Notes: generated from the sequence alone by a model not told the origin. Counted from the first letter of the stretch, positions 27,697 to 37,673 are shown. The stretch is 64,000 nucleotides of DNA from Propioniciclava coleopterorum (GCF_011393335.1 NZ_CP049865.1:868001-932000); one strand, 5' to 3'. A program made the numbers and translations.

Positions 27697-27799
27697 GGTG
27701 GGCCAGCCTACTCAGCGCGGCGGCCGCCGGTCGGCCGCGCTCCGCCGCGGGGCCGCGCGATCGGGAGGTGGGTGGCCCTCGGCGGTAGACTCGCCCCTC

Positions 27800-29031
27800 G
27801 TGACCAACCCGTCCGACGACGCGCTCGCATCTCCGGCTGCCCACACCATCGAGGAGCCGTTGGAGGACTCGCTCAGCCGCGGCCTGCCGCTGGTGTGGGC
27901 GACCGGCGCCGGACGCGGCCGCCGGGCGCTGCTGGGCTGGGGCGAGGCGTTCCGCGCGACCGCGCAGGGCCCCGATCGGTTCGCCGAACTCGACGCGGCG
28001 TTCGCCGCCCACGCGGCCTCGCCGGACGCCGGGGACACGCCGGTCGCCTTCGTGACGGCGGCCTTCGCCGACGACTCTGCGTCCGCGTCGGTCCTGATCG
28101 TGCCCGCCCTGCTGGGGCGCTGGGCCGACGGGGTGCTCACCGTGACGCCGAACACCGACGCCGCCCCCGGGATGTTGCCGCCCCTGGGCGAGCGGGCCGA
28201 GTTCGAGGAGTTGGACCTGCGCCCGGGGACGCTGTCGCGGCAGGGCTTCCGGCAGGCGGTCGCCGCCGCTGTGGAGCGGCTGGCCGACGGCGAACTGGAG
28301 AAGGTGGTGCTGGCGCGCGACCTGGAGGCGGCCGCCGACGACCCCCTGGATGTGCCCGCGCTCCTCATCCGCCTGCAGCAGGCGAACCCGCAGTCCTACA
28401 CCTTCCACGTCGACGGCATGGTCGGTTCCTCCCCGAGTTGCTGGTCGCCGTCGAGGGCAGCCACGTCCGCTCGCAGGCCCTGGCGGGGTCGGCGCCCGTG
28501 ACGGGGAACGTGGCCGAGGACGACGTGACCGCCACCCGGCTGGCCGCCTCGGGCAAGAACCACGCCGAACACGTCTACGCGGCCACCTCGGTCGCCGAGA
28601 AGCTCGGGACGCTCGCGTCGGTGCAGCACTCGGACCCGCACGTCATCCGGCTGCCCCGCATCATGCACCTGGCCACCGACATCTCCGGCGACCTGCATGC
28701 GCCCGCCACCGCGCTGGCGGTCGCCGGCGTGGTGCACCCCTCCGCGGCGGTGTGCGGGACGCCCACGGAGTTGGCCGCGCGGGTGCTCGCCGAACTTGAG
28801 GGCTTCGACCGCGGCCGCTACGCCGGCCCGGTGGGCTGGCTGGACGCCGACGGCGACGGCGAGTTCGCGATCGCGCTGCGCTGCGGCCAGGTCTCCGACG
28901 ACGGCAGGAGCATCCGCCTGTTCGCGGGCGGGGGCATCGTCGCCGGGTCCGACCCCAGCGAGGAACTGGCGGAGACGGCGCGGAAGTTCCTGCCCATGTA
29001 CGAGGCGCTGTCGCCGGTGGACCGGCCGTGA
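27800..29031 (+). CDS. menF: Isochorismate synthase (single-base frameshift)
   Basis: Converts chorismate to isochorismate, the first committed step to menaquinone. The first frame starts at GTG 27800 and includes LRPGTLSRQGFRQAVAAAVERLADGELEKVVLARDLE. The second frame continues ELLVAVEGSHVRSQALAGSAPV and carries the chorismate-enzyme C-terminal block (SVQHSDPHVIRLPRIMHLATDI, GFDRGRYAGPVGWLDADGDGEFAIALR, FAGGGIVAGSDPSEELAET). The junction is a run of four C (28431-28434); a fifth gives VGSSPELLVAVEG, matching the family TPELLV motif. Combined length is about 410 residues. It overlaps menC by GTGA. Confidence 0.9.
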
Positions 29032-29981
29032 TCGCGGTCTACGCGACGTCGCTGCGCGACCGGTTCCGGGGGCTGGACCGGCGCGGCGGCGTCCTGTTGC
29101 GCGGTCCGGCGGGCTGGGGCGAGTTCTCCCCGTTCTGGGACTACGACGACGCCGCCTGCGTCCCGTGGCTGCGGGCCGCGCTCGAGGCGGCGACCCTGCC
29201 CTACCCCGAGCCGGTGCGCGACCGCGTGGCGGTGAACGCGACCGTGCCGGCCGTCGGGCCGCAGCGCGCCGCCGAGATCGTGAGCCGTTCCGGCTGCTCG
29301 ACGGTGAAGGTCAAGGTGGCCCAGGCCGGCCAGAGCCTCGCCGAGGACCTCGACCGGGTCGCTGCCGTCCGCTCCGCCCTGGGCGCCGAGGGCCACATCA
29401 GGGTCGACGCCAACGGCGCCTGGTCCCTGGAGGACGCCCGCGCAGCCGTCCCCGCCCTCGACCGCGCCGCCGGCGGCCTGCAGTACGCCGAGCAGCCCGT
29501 CGCGACCGTGGACGATCTGGCCCGGCTGCGCCGCAGCGTCGGGGTCCCGATCGCCGCCGACGAGTCCATCCGCCGGGCCACGGACCCGCTCGCGGTGAAG
29601 CGGGCCGAGGCCGCCGACGTGGTGGTCATCAAGGTGCAGCCGCTGGGCGGCGTGCGCGCCTGCCTCGCCCTCGTCGAGGAACTGGGCCTGCCCATGGTGG
29701 TGTCCTCGGCGCTGGAGTCGTCGGTCGGCATCGCCGCCGGCGTCGCCCTCGCGGCGGCCCTGCCGGGCATCGAGTACGCCTCCGGGCTGGCCACCGTGGC
29801 GATGTTCGACCACGACGTGGCGTCGCGCCCGCTGCTGCCCGAGGCCGGGACGCTGCCCGTCGGCCGCGTCACCCCCGACGCGCTCGCGCCGGCGTCCGAG
29901 GACACGGTCAGCCGCTGGCTCGCCCGGCTGGAGCGGGTCGCCGACCTGGCGGCCATCGACCTGGACGAGGTGCTGCGGTGA
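29028..29981 (+). CDS. menC: o-succinylbenzoate synthase
   Basis: A 317-residue enolase-superfamily enzyme that dehydrates SHCHC to o-succinylbenzoate. The barrel carries the catalytic lysine in TVKVKVA, the metal-binding Asp of GHIRVDANGAWSLEDA, the Glu of LQYAEQPV, the Asp of PIAADESIR, and the second lysine in VVVIKVQPLGG. It starts at GTG 29028 overlapping the menF stop and overlaps menD at its end, so menF-menC-menD are a translationally coupled trio. Confidence 0.95.
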   Translation: MIAVYATSLRDRFRGLDRRGGVLLRGPAGWGEFSPFWDYDDAACVPWLRAALEAATLPYPEPVRDRVAVNATVPAVGPQRAAEIVSRSGCSTVKVKVAQAGQSLAEDLDRVAAVRSALGAEGHIRVDANGAWSLEDARAAVPALDRAAGGLQYAEQPVATVDDLARLRRSVGVPIAADESIRRATDPLAVKRAEAADVVVIKVQPLGGVRACLALVEELGLPMVVSSALESSVGIAAGVALAAALPGIEYASGLATVAMFDHDVASRPLLPEAGTLPVGRVTPDALAPASEDTVSRWLARLERVADLAAIDLDEVLR

Positions 29982-31537
29982 GCGCGACCGAGGTGGCCCG
30001 CGAGCTGATCCTGCAGTTGGTCGCGGCCGGGGTCCGCGACGTCGTCGTCGCGCCGGGCTCCCGCTCGGCGCCCCTGACCTACGCGGCGGCGGACGCCGAG
30101 GCGTCCGGCCTGCTGCGCGCGCACGTGCGGTTGGACGAGCGCACGGCGGGCTTCTTCGCGCTCGGCCTGATCAAGGCCTCGACGCTGGCGGGCCGGACGC
30201 GCCCGGTGGCGGTCGTCACGACGTCGGGCACGGCGGTCGCCAACCTCCATCCGGCGGTGCTGGAGGCGTCCCACACCGGGCTGCCCCTGCTGGTGCTCAG
30301 CGCCGACCGTCCGCACGAGTGGCGGCACACCGGCGCCAACCAGACCACGATCCAGTCCGGGATGTTCGGCGAGGCCGTGCGGTGGTCCAGCGAACTGCCC
30401 GCCCGGGTCAACCCCGCTTCGATCCGCGGCCACGTCGCCCGGGCCGTCGCCGCCGCGGAGGGCACCCTCACCCGCGACCCCGGACCCGCCCAGCTCAACG
30501 TCGGCTTCGCCGAGCCGCTGGTGCCCGCGTCCCCCTGGGACGTCCCCGCGGCGCCCGAGCCGATCCGGGTCGCGGCGCGGCCCGCGGGCGAGGCACTGCC
30601 CGTGCCCGCCGGACGCCGCACCCTGGCGATCGCCGGCGACGCGGCCGGCCCGGACGCCGCCCGGGTCGCGCTGGCCGCGGGCTGGCCGCTGCTGGCCGAG
30701 CCGTCGTCGGGCGCCCGGCTGCCCGGCGCGATCGTCCGCTACCAGGCGCTGCTGCGCGCCGGGCTGGCCGCCGACGCCGAGCGCGTGGTCGTGTTCGGGC
30801 ACCCCACGCTGTCGCGCACCGTCTCCTCGCTGCTGGGCCGCGCCGACCTCGAGGTGATCGTGGTCTCCCCCACCGCACGCTGGACCGACGTGATGGGGCG
30901 CGCCTCGGCCGTCATCCCGGCCGTCGCCCCTGCCGCGCCCGCGGCGTCCGACGCGGCGTGGCTGGACCGCTGGCGGGACGCCGACGCGGCCGCCGCCCCG
31001 GGCGACCCGGGGCTCTCCCCCATCCAGCGGGCCGCGCTGGCGCTGTGGGGCGGCGAGGGCGTCCTGCTGCTGGGGTCCTCCAACACGGTGCGCGCGTTCG
31101 ACGCGGTGGCGCCGGGGTCGCGGCGCGGCGCGCGCGTCCTGGCGAACCGGGGGCTGGCGGGCATCGACGGCCTGATCTCGACCGGGCACGGGCTGGCCGT
31201 GGGCCTCGGCGAGGCCGTGACGGTGGTGCTGGGCGACCTGAGCTTCGCCCACGACGCCGGCGGGCTGGGGCGCGGCGAGCGCGAGCCCGAGCCCGACCTC
31301 GACGTGGTCGTGCTCGACGATCATGGCGGCGGGATCTTCGCCGGTCTGGAGCACGCCGCGGCCCCGCGCGCGACGTTCGAACGGGTCTTCGCGACGCCGC
31401 AGACCCTCGACATCGCCGGCATCGCCCGCGGCTTCGGTGCGCGCCACGCGCGCGTGGGGGTGGACGATCTGGCGCGGGCCGCCGCGTCCGATCAGGGCGG
31501 ACGCCGCGTCCTGGAGGTTCCGCTGCCGCCGGTCTAG
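29978..31537 (+). CDS. menD: 2-succinyl-5-enolpyruvyl-6-hydroxy-3-cyclohexene-1-carboxylate synthase
   Basis: A 519-residue thiamine diphosphate enzyme that joins 2-oxoglutarate-derived succinic semialdehyde to isochorismate (SEPHCHC synthase). The N-terminal VVVAPGSRSAPLTYAA, VRLDERTAGFFALG, and TSGTAVANLHPAVLEASHTGLPLLVLSADRPHEWRHTGANQTT are the MenD signatures. The ThDP motif is VLGDLSFAHDAGG followed by DHGGGIFAGLEH. GTG 29978 overlaps the menC stop. With menE and menB opposite, only menA, menG and a menH/menI function are not in this window. Confidence 0.95.
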   Translation: MSATEVARELILQLVAAGVRDVVVAPGSRSAPLTYAAADAEASGLLRAHVRLDERTAGFFALGLIKASTLAGRTRPVAVVTTSGTAVANLHPAVLEASHTGLPLLVLSADRPHEWRHTGANQTTIQSGMFGEAVRWSSELPARVNPASIRGHVARAVAAAEGTLTRDPGPAQLNVGFAEPLVPASPWDVPAAPEPIRVAARPAGEALPVPAGRRTLAIAGDAAGPDAARVALAAGWPLLAEPSSGARLPGAIVRYQALLRAGLAADAERVVVFGHPTLSRTVSSLLGRADLEVIVVSPTARWTDVMGRASAVIPAVAPAAPAASDAAWLDRWRDADAAAAPGDPGLSPIQRAALALWGGEGVLLLGSSNTVRAFDAVAPGSRRGARVLANRGLAGIDGLISTGHGLAVGLGEAVTVVLGDLSFAHDAGGLGRGEREPEPDLDVVVLDDHGGGIFAGLEHAAAPRATFERVFATPQTLDIAGIARGFGARHARVGVDDLARAAASDQGGRRVLEVPLPPV

Positions 31538-31911
31538 CCGGTGGCGATGAACAGGACCGCGAGCATCATCACGACGCTGAGCGGCACCATGAGGCGGCGC
31601 TGCCGCCGACTGCGGGACATCGCGAGCGCGACGACCTTGACCGCGCCGTAGGCGAACACGACCCAGGCGAGCGTGCCGACCAGCCAGGATTCCCCGCCCG
31701 GCAGGACACCCGCCCGCGAGAGCAGGACGAGCGCCGTGACCACGTAGACCCCGATGGAGAGCCGGGCGGCCTTGCGGACACCGTCGCCGTGCAGTTGCCG
31801 TTCGCCGCCCCACGTGTACTCGCCGACCGGCTTGCCCGCCGCCACCATGGCCTGCAGCCCACCCAGGAAGGTGAGCATGAGCAGCGCCACGCACAGCGAC
31901 AGCACGGTCAT
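31534..31911 (-). CDS. Small membrane protein of unknown function
   Basis: A 125-residue protein with four predicted membrane helices: residues 3-24 (VLSLCVALLMLTFLGGLQAMVA), 50-68, 78-98 and 107-124. A conserved-looking GEYTWGGERQLHGDGVRKAARL loop lies between helices 1 and 2. I do not recognise a named family. It converges on menD and overlaps its stop by four bases, so the two transcripts run into each other. Confidence 0.65.
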   Translation of the reverse strand: MTVLSLCVALLMLTFLGGLQAMVAAGKPVGEYTWGGERQLHGDGVRKAARLSIGVYVVTALVLLSRAGVLPGGESWLVGTLAWVVFAYGAVKVVALAMSRSRRQRRLMVPLSVVMMLAVLFIATG

Positions 31912-32015
31912 CTGGTGGTCCCCCGTTCCGAGCCGTGGACGACCCGTCGATCCAACCTAGCGGCCCCAGCCCCTCTTTGGGACGTTTCACGAGGGTCGAG
32001 ATTTTGCCTACCCGG

Positions 32016-32519
32016 TCATCCCCGCAGCGGCGCGCGGGCGAGGACGCGGCAGCCGCCGGACTCCCACCAGGTCAGCAGGAGTTCGTCGGCGCGCCCCGCC
32101 GCCGGAAGCAGCGGTCCCACCCGCGCCGCCGTCGAGGCGAGCGTGACGCGCTCCCCCAGCCGGTCGAGGGTCAGGTGCGGCGTCGGCTCGGCGCGTCCCC
32201 AGTAGGGCGTGACCTCGGGTGCCGCGCGGCGCGCCGCCGCGGTGAGCGCCGCGAACGGCCCGGCCGGCTCGGGCACCAGGTGGATCACCCCGTCGGGGAA
32301 GACGGCGAGCCGCTCCAGCGCGTAGTCGAACGGGGCGACCGACGCGGCCACCTGCTCCAGGAGGTCCGTCGACGCCGGACAGGGCGCCAGCACGGTGATG
32401 TGCGCGTGGGCGAACCGCGGGTCCGCGGACACGAAGCCGGGGTCGTAGAACGCCGTCCGCGCACGCACCCAGTCCTCCAGCGCCGGTACCCCCACCAGCA
32501 ACACCGCGTGCCCCTCCAC
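32016..32519 (-). CDS. 2'-5' RNA ligase family (2H phosphoesterase) protein
   Basis: About 167 residues from GTG 32519. The two catalytic HxT motifs of the 2H phosphoesterase superfamily are present: FAHAHITVLAP and TPHLTLDRL, about 75 residues apart. These enzymes act on cyclic phosphates or RNA ends, or modify small metabolites. The actinobacterial substrate is generally unknown. Longer in-frame starts exist upstream but lack similarity. Its start faces the IclR regulator across about 265 bp containing an inverted repeat. Confidence 0.8.
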   Translation of the reverse strand: MEGHAVLLVGVPALEDWVRARTAFYDPGFVSADPRFAHAHITVLAPCPASTDLLEQVAASVAPFDYALERLAVFPDGVIHLVPEPAGPFAALTAAARRAAPEVTPYWGRAEPTPHLTLDRLGERVTLASTAARVGPLLPAAGRADELLLTWWESGGCRVLARAPLRG

Positions 32520-32589
32520 GGGAGCCCAGCCTAGGGCGCCGGCACCGGAGGGGCGGATACGGGTCGCCGGGCGCCCCAGCAAGCGGTTT

Positions 32590-32608
32590 CGTTGCATTAT
32601 GCGCAACG
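32590..32608. promoter_or_regulatory. Candidate IclR-type operator
   Basis: A 19-bp inverted repeat with perfect 6-bp arms, CGTTGC (32590-32595) and GCAACG (32603-32608), around ATTATGC. Paired half sites of this sort are typical of IclR-family regulators, and the IclR gene starts 177 bp downstream. Its role is inferred. Confidence 0.4.
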
Positions 32609-32692
32609 CTCGTCTCCAATATCGGCACAACTCTGGACTCCCTCACCCGCGGCGGGTTATGTTCTCCGCCATCCCGAGCGAGGAGCGCGCCA

Positions 32693-32781
32693 TGTATCTG
32701 CTTGTCAGTCGCGCCACCGTGGCGCAGCCGTGTGGACGCACGCCGTCCGACCGCCCGCCGACCCCTCTCCGCGAGGGCTGA
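32693..32781 (+). CDS. Possible 29-residue leader peptide
   Basis: ATG 32693 follows GAGGAGCG at good spacing and reads MYLLVSRATVAQPCGRTPSD followed by nine more residues, stopping three bases before the IclR start. It could be a leader peptide coupling translation to the regulator, or a chance frame. There is no homolog I recognise. Confidence 0.3.
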
Positions 32782-32784
32782 ACC

Positions 32785-33527
32785 ATGGCCGGGGGCACGG
32801 AACTGCTGACCGTCAGCCGCGCGCTCAAGGTGCTGCGCGCCTTCAGCGAGGAGAACCCCTCCTGGGGCGTCACCGAACTCGCCAACGAGTTGGACCTGGA
32901 CAAGTCGCAGGTCCACCGCCTGCTGGCCACCCTCACCCGGTACGGCTTCGTCGCCACGGTCCCCCGACGAGGCGCTACGCGCTCGGGCCCGCGGCCGTCC
33001 GGCTCGGCCACCTGGCGGAGATGAGCCCCGGCGTCCGGCACCGCTGGGACGTCCACCTGGCCGCCCTGTCCCAGCGAACGGGAGAGAGCGTCGTCATCGC
33101 CGTCCCCGACGGCTTCCGGTACCGCACCATCGCCGCCGTGGAGGGCCCGGGGCTGCTGCGCTACAACACCGCCATCGGCCGCTCCTACCCCGGCAACGCG
33201 GGCGCGACCGGCCACGCGATCTTCGCCCACCACCGCGGCGTGAGCGCGGTCGACCTGCTCACCGCCGACGGGACGCCCGCGGCCACCGCCGACGTGGCCG
33301 CGCTCCGGGAGCGACACGAGGCGGTCCGCCGCGACGGCTACGCGGTCTCGGAGGCCGAGTACGACCCACGCGTCATGTCCGTGGCGTTCCCCCTGATGTT
33401 CGACGAGCGGATCTTCGGGTCGGTCTCGGTCCTGGGCCCCAAGGAGTCCATGCGCGAGCGGCGCGAGGATCTCGTCCGCGCCGTCCGCGACGCCGCCACC
33501 GCCATCCAGGAACCCGTGGGTTCCTGA
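32785..33527 (+). CDS. IclR-family transcriptional regulator (single-base frameshift)
   Basis: About 247 residues after correction. The N-terminal winged helix reads LLTVSRALKVLRAFSEENPSWGVTELANELDLDKSQVHRLLATL. The second frame begins TRRYALGPAAVRLGHLA, the standard IclR join between DNA-binding and effector domains, and continues to FDERIFGSVSVLGP and a C-terminal VRDAATAIQE. The frame changes at a run of five C (32961-32965); one more C gives VATVPPTRRYALGP. It is the first gene of the peptide-utilisation cluster and probably its regulator. Confidence 0.87.
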
Positions 33528-33562
33528 GCCACCCTCCCCCGACGCCACACCGAAAGCCGGCC

Positions 33563-35212
33563 ATGACCACTGAACCCACCACCACGACGCAGGCACCCCT
33601 GCGGCACCCCAGCGCCTTCGAGCCGATCACCTTCATCCTGATCATCCTGCTGTCCGTCGTCGGTGCGCTGATCGGGCTGCACCTGATCACCACCCTCGGC
33701 ATCTCGGCCAACACGTCCGTGATCGGCGCGCTGGTGGCCATGATCATCGGGCGCATCGGCATCCTCGGACTGAGCAAGTTCCGCGACATCAACCGCCAGA
33801 ACCTCGCCCAGTCCGCCATCTCGTCGGCCACCTTCGCGGCCGCCAACGCGCTGCTCATGCCGATCGGCATCAGCTGGGCGTTCGGCCGCCCCGACCTCGT
33901 CTGGCCGATGCTGGCCGGCGTCACGGCGGGCCTGATGATCGACGCCTGGGTGCTCTACCGCACCTTCGGCTCCCGCTTCCTGCCCGCGACCGCTCCCTGG
34001 CCGCCCGGGGTGGCGGCCGCCGAGACGATCAAGGCCGGCGACCAGGGCGGACGCCGCGCCGCCGTGCTCACCGGCGGTGGCGTGGTCGGCGCCGTCATGT
34101 CCTGGTTCGGGCTGTCCGCGTCCGCCGCCGGCGTCGCGTTCATCGGCAACGTGGTCGCGCTGCTGATGCTGGGCATCGGCCTGATGGTGAACCAGTACTA
34201 CAAGCTCGTGCCCGCCCTCAAGGACGTCTCGCTCTCGGGCCAGTACATCCCGCACGGCCTCATGGTCGGCGCCGGGCTCGTCGCGCTGGGGCAGGCCGTG
34301 TGGATCTTCCTCAACCGCCCCAGCCGCCGGAAGGCCACCCCCGTGGACGACGGCGAGGACGCCACCGATCCGGCGCTGGCCCCGACCCGCGGACGCCAGG
34401 AGCTCGCGTCCGGCCTCGGCGGCGGCTTCGTGGTGTTCATCGTGGGCGCGCTCGCGCTCGGCGTGATCACCGGCCTGATGGCGGAGATGTCGATCTGGCA
34501 GCTGATCGGGTGGGCGCTGTTCGCCGCCTTCGCCGCGTTCGTCCACGAGATCATCGTCGGCCTCGCCGCGATGCACTCGGGCTGGTTCCCCGCGTTCGCC
34601 GTCACCCTGATCTTCCTGGTGCTCGGCCTGGTCGCCGGGCTGCCGGACGTCCCCCTGGTCGTGCTGGTCGGCTACTGCGCCGCGACCGGCCCCGCCTTCG
34701 CCGACATGGGCTACGACCTGAAGGCCGGCTGGATCCTGCGCCGCGTCCATTCGCGGCACCCCGGGTACCGCGCCTACGAGATGTCGGGACGCCGTCAGCA
34801 GTACTACGCCGCCATCCTCGGCTTCGCCGTCGCCCTGGCCGCCGTCATGCTGCTGTGGCAGCCGATGTTCACCGACGGGCGGGTCCCGCCGGTCTCGAAG
34901 GTCTTCGCCGACACCATCACCGCGGGCCTCACCAATCCCAACGCCGTGACCAACCTGATGCTGTGGGCCATCCCGGGCGCGATCATCCAGCTGATCGGCG
35001 GCTCGAGCCGGCAGATGGGCATCATGCTCGCCACCGGCCTGCTGCTGACCCAGCCCAACGCGTGCTGGCTGATCTTCGGCGCGCTGATCATCCGCCTCGT
35101 CATCCGCCACCTCAAGGGCGCGAAGGCCGAGGAGGACCTGGCCCTGGTCGGCGCCGGCCTGATCGCCGGGGACGCCATCGCGTCCCTGGGCCAGATCTTC
35201 AAACCCCGCTGA
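33563..35212 (+). CDS. OPT/YSL-family oligopeptide transporter
   Basis: A 549-residue membrane protein with about 13-14 hydrophobic helices. The signature PWPPGVAAAETIKAGDQGG, the loop GWILRRVHSRHPGYRAYEMSGRRQQYYAA, and the C-terminal DAIASLGQIFKPR are characteristic of bacterial OPT/YSL transporters. These import oligopeptides or metal-chelate-like compounds by proton symport. The gene starts 35 bp after the IclR gene and is followed by two peptidase-like genes, which favours peptides as substrate. Confidence 0.9.
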   Translation: MTTEPTTTTQAPLRHPSAFEPITFILIILLSVVGALIGLHLITTLGISANTSVIGALVAMIIGRIGILGLSKFRDINRQNLAQSAISSATFAAANALLMPIGISWAFGRPDLVWPMLAGVTAGLMIDAWVLYRTFGSRFLPATAPWPPGVAAAETIKAGDQGGRRAAVLTGGGVVGAVMSWFGLSASAAGVAFIGNVVALLMLGIGLMVNQYYKLVPALKDVSLSGQYIPHGLMVGAGLVALGQAVWIFLNRPSRRKATPVDDGEDATDPALAPTRGRQELASGLGGGFVVFIVGALALGVITGLMAEMSIWQLIGWALFAAFAAFVHEIIVGLAAMHSGWFPAFAVTLIFLVLGLVAGLPDVPLVVLVGYCAATGPAFADMGYDLKAGWILRRVHSRHPGYRAYEMSGRRQQYYAAILGFAVALAAVMLLWQPMFTDGRVPPVSKVFADTITAGLTNPNAVTNLMLWAIPGAIIQLIGGSSRQMGIMLATGLLLTQPNACWLIFGALIIRLVIRHLKGAKAEEDLALVGAGLIAGDAIASLGQIFKPR

Positions 35213-35257
35213 TCCGCGTTCCACCACCCCTGACCGCAACGAAGAAAGGCAACCGAA

Positions 35258-36325
35258 ATGGAAGTCACCAACCGCGTCGAGTCGCGCAACGAGTACCTCG
35301 CCTTCGAGGCGTTCGTCGGCGCCCGCAAGTTGATCGAGGAGATCATGTGCGTGCAGCCGGGCGAGAACGTGCTGATCACCACCGACACGTCCTCCGACAT
35401 GCGCGTGGCCGAACTGCTCGGCGGCGCGGCCCGGGCCGTCGGCGCGCATCCCGTCATCGTGCGCTACGAGACGCGCTGGCAGTCGGCCGTCGAGCCGCCC
35501 GCCCCGGTCGCGGGCGCCGCGCTCGGCGCGGACGTGTGGATCGAACTCCAGCTCGGCTACATCATGCATTCGAACGCGTTCCGGGCGGCGATGGAGCGGG
35601 GCACCCGCTACACGTGCCTGACCGGCCTGGACGTCCAGATGCTCGTCGACACCGTCGCCAAGGTCGACTACGCCGGCGTCCGGGAACTGGGCGACAAGCT
35701 GGTCGAGCTGATGAGCGCCGGCGAGGAGATCCGGATCACCTCGGAGAACGGCATGGACATCACCGGGCGCACCGGCGACCGCCCCATCCACGTGCGCGGC
35801 ATCCCCGCCGACAAGCCGGGCATGTCGGTCATGCTCGCCGGCCAGATCTCCTGGAACCCGCTCGAGGAGACGCAGAACGGCACGATCGTGTTCGACGGCG
35901 CCGCCTGGCCGCCGGACGAGAACGGCCTGATCGCGAACCCGATCACGCTGACGGTCGAGAACGGCGTCGTGACGTCGATCACCGGCGAGGGCCGCGACGC
36001 CGCCGTCTTCCGCGCCTGGATGGAGTCCCAGGACGACCCGAACATGTTCCGGATCGCGCACTGGTCGCTGGGCTACAACCCGGGCGTGACCCGCTCGACG
36101 GGCCGTATCGTCGAGGACGAGCGCGTGTTCGGCTGCGTCGAGTTCGGCATCGGCACCAAGGGCGCCTGGATCGGCGGCGAGCCGTGGGTCGCCCCGGCGC
36201 ACACCGACGGGTCGAACGTCCGGCCGTCCATCTACGTCGACGGGGTGGCCATCGAGGAGAACGGCAAGTACGTCCACCCCGAGCTCGTCGAGATCTGCCG
36301 CCGACTCGGCGTCGGCGGCTACTGA
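35258..36325 (+). CDS. M29-like aminopeptidase family protein
   Basis: A 355-residue protein resembling the M29 (thermophilic aminopeptidase) family and its relatives. The N-terminal ENVLITTDTSSDMRVAELL region is typical. The C-terminal half has GCVEFGIGTKGAWIGG, APAHTDGSNVRPSIYVDG and YVHPELVEICRRLG, where family metal ligands (Glu, His, Asp) lie. A related branch includes the dioxygenase NicX, so hydrolase activity is not certain. Between an OPT transporter and an S33 peptidase, peptide cleavage is the likely role. Confidence 0.8.
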   Translation: MEVTNRVESRNEYLAFEAFVGARKLIEEIMCVQPGENVLITTDTSSDMRVAELLGGAARAVGAHPVIVRYETRWQSAVEPPAPVAGAALGADVWIELQLGYIMHSNAFRAAMERGTRYTCLTGLDVQMLVDTVAKVDYAGVRELGDKLVELMSAGEEIRITSENGMDITGRTGDRPIHVRGIPADKPGMSVMLAGQISWNPLEETQNGTIVFDGAAWPPDENGLIANPITLTVENGVVTSITGEGRDAAVFRAWMESQDDPNMFRIAHWSLGYNPGVTRSTGRIVEDERVFGCVEFGIGTKGAWIGGEPWVAPAHTDGSNVRPSIYVDGVAIEENGKYVHPELVEICRRLGVGGY

Positions 36326-36339
36326 GAGGAGAATCCGCG

Positions 36340-37614
36340 GTGAGCACCGAGACCTTCCGGGTGGACGGCCACGAGGTCCACGAGCACGTCGTGACCGTTC
36401 CGCTCGACCACACCGGCACCACGCCGGGCACGATCGAGGTGTTCGCCCGCGAGTTCGTCCGGCGCGGCGGGGAGAGCCGGCCCCGGCTGATCTGGTTCCA
36501 GGGCGGCCCGGGCAACCGGGCCAACCGGCCGGACTCGGTCGGCGGCTGGCTCGACCGGGCGCTGGAGGAGTACCGCGTCGTCCTGCTCGACCAGCGCGGC
36601 ACCGGCCGCTCCACCCCGGCCGACCGGCAGACCCTGGCGGGGATGGCCGAGCCCGCCTCCTACCTCAGCCACTTCCGCGCCGACGCGATCGTCGAGGACG
36701 CCGAGGCGCTGCGCGTGTCGCTGGGCGAGGAGAAGTGGAGCGTCCTGGGGCAGTCGTTCGGCGGCTTCATCGCCACCGCCTACCTGTCGCGCCACCCGGG
36801 GTCGCTGCGCGAGGTCGTGATCACCGCGGGCCTGCCCGCGCTGACCGGGCCCGCCGACGACGTGTACGCGCTCACCTACGCGCAGACCGCGCGCCGCAAC
36901 GCCGACCTCGGGCGCGCGTTCCCGTGGCTGCCCGGCACCATCGCCGACGTGGCCCGGCACCTGGGCGACACCGAGGAACTCCTCCCCACCGGGGAGCGGC
37001 TCAGCGCGCGGCGCTTCCTGCAGATCGGGATCAAGCTCGGGGCGGCGTCCGGCTTCGCGGCGATGCCCTACCTGCTGGAGGACCCGTTCGTGAGCGTCCG
37101 GGGCGAGCGCCGGCTGCGCGACCGGTTCCTGGCCGAGGTGGGCGGGGTCGTGTCGTTCGCCGGCAACCCGCTGTACGCGGTGCTGCACGAGACCATCTAC
37201 GCCCAGGGGTCCGCCTCACACGGGGCCACACGCTGGGCGGCGCAGCGCGTCCGGGACCGGCTGCCGGCGTTCGACGCGTCGGCGTCCGCGCCGCTGCTCA
37301 CCGGCGAGCACATCTACCCCTGGCAGTTCGACGAGGACCCGGCCCTGGTTCCGCTCAAGGACGCCGCGGAGGCGCTCGCCGCCAAGGAGGACTTCGGGCG
37401 CCTGTACGACCCGGCCACGCTGGCGGAGAACACGGTGCCGGTCGCCGCGGCGGTCTACCAAGACGACATGTTCGTGCCGCGGCAACTCTCGCTGCAGACC
37501 GCCGCGGGGATCCGCGGGCTGCGGCCCCTCATCACCAACGAGTACCAGCACGACGGCATCCGCGTGGACGGCCGCAACCTGCTCGACCGGCTGCTGCGGC
37601 TGCTGCGCGGCTGA
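36340..37614 (+). CDS. Prolyl aminopeptidase-like alpha/beta hydrolase (S33)
   Basis: A 424-residue serine hydrolase. The oxyanion loop reads LIWFQGGPGNRANRP, DQRGTGRS follows, and the nucleophile elbow is VLGQSFGGFIA. NTVPVAAAVYQDDMFVP carries the late Asp and NEYQHDGIR the His of the triad. The long form, the GGPGN loop and the fold match S33 prolyl aminopeptidases and tripeptidyl peptidases. GTG 36340 sits 14 bp after the M29 gene, behind GAGAGGAG. It probably removes N-terminal proline from imported peptides. Confidence 0.85.
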   Translation: MSTETFRVDGHEVHEHVVTVPLDHTGTTPGTIEVFAREFVRRGGESRPRLIWFQGGPGNRANRPDSVGGWLDRALEEYRVVLLDQRGTGRSTPADRQTLAGMAEPASYLSHFRADAIVEDAEALRVSLGEEKWSVLGQSFGGFIATAYLSRHPGSLREVVITAGLPALTGPADDVYALTYAQTARRNADLGRAFPWLPGTIADVARHLGDTEELLPTGERLSARRFLQIGIKLGAASGFAAMPYLLEDPFVSVRGERRLRDRFLAEVGGVVSFAGNPLYAVLHETIYAQGSASHGATRWAAQRVRDRLPAFDASASAPLLTGEHIYPWQFDEDPALVPLKDAAEALAAKEDFGRLYDPATLAENTVPVAAAVYQDDMFVPRQLSLQTAAGIRGLRPLITNEYQHDGIRVDGRNLLDRLLRLLRG

Positions 37615-37673
37615 CGCCACACCGACCACGGCGCCGGCACCCGCCGCCGCCAGGAAGCTCTTGAAGGGGAACC

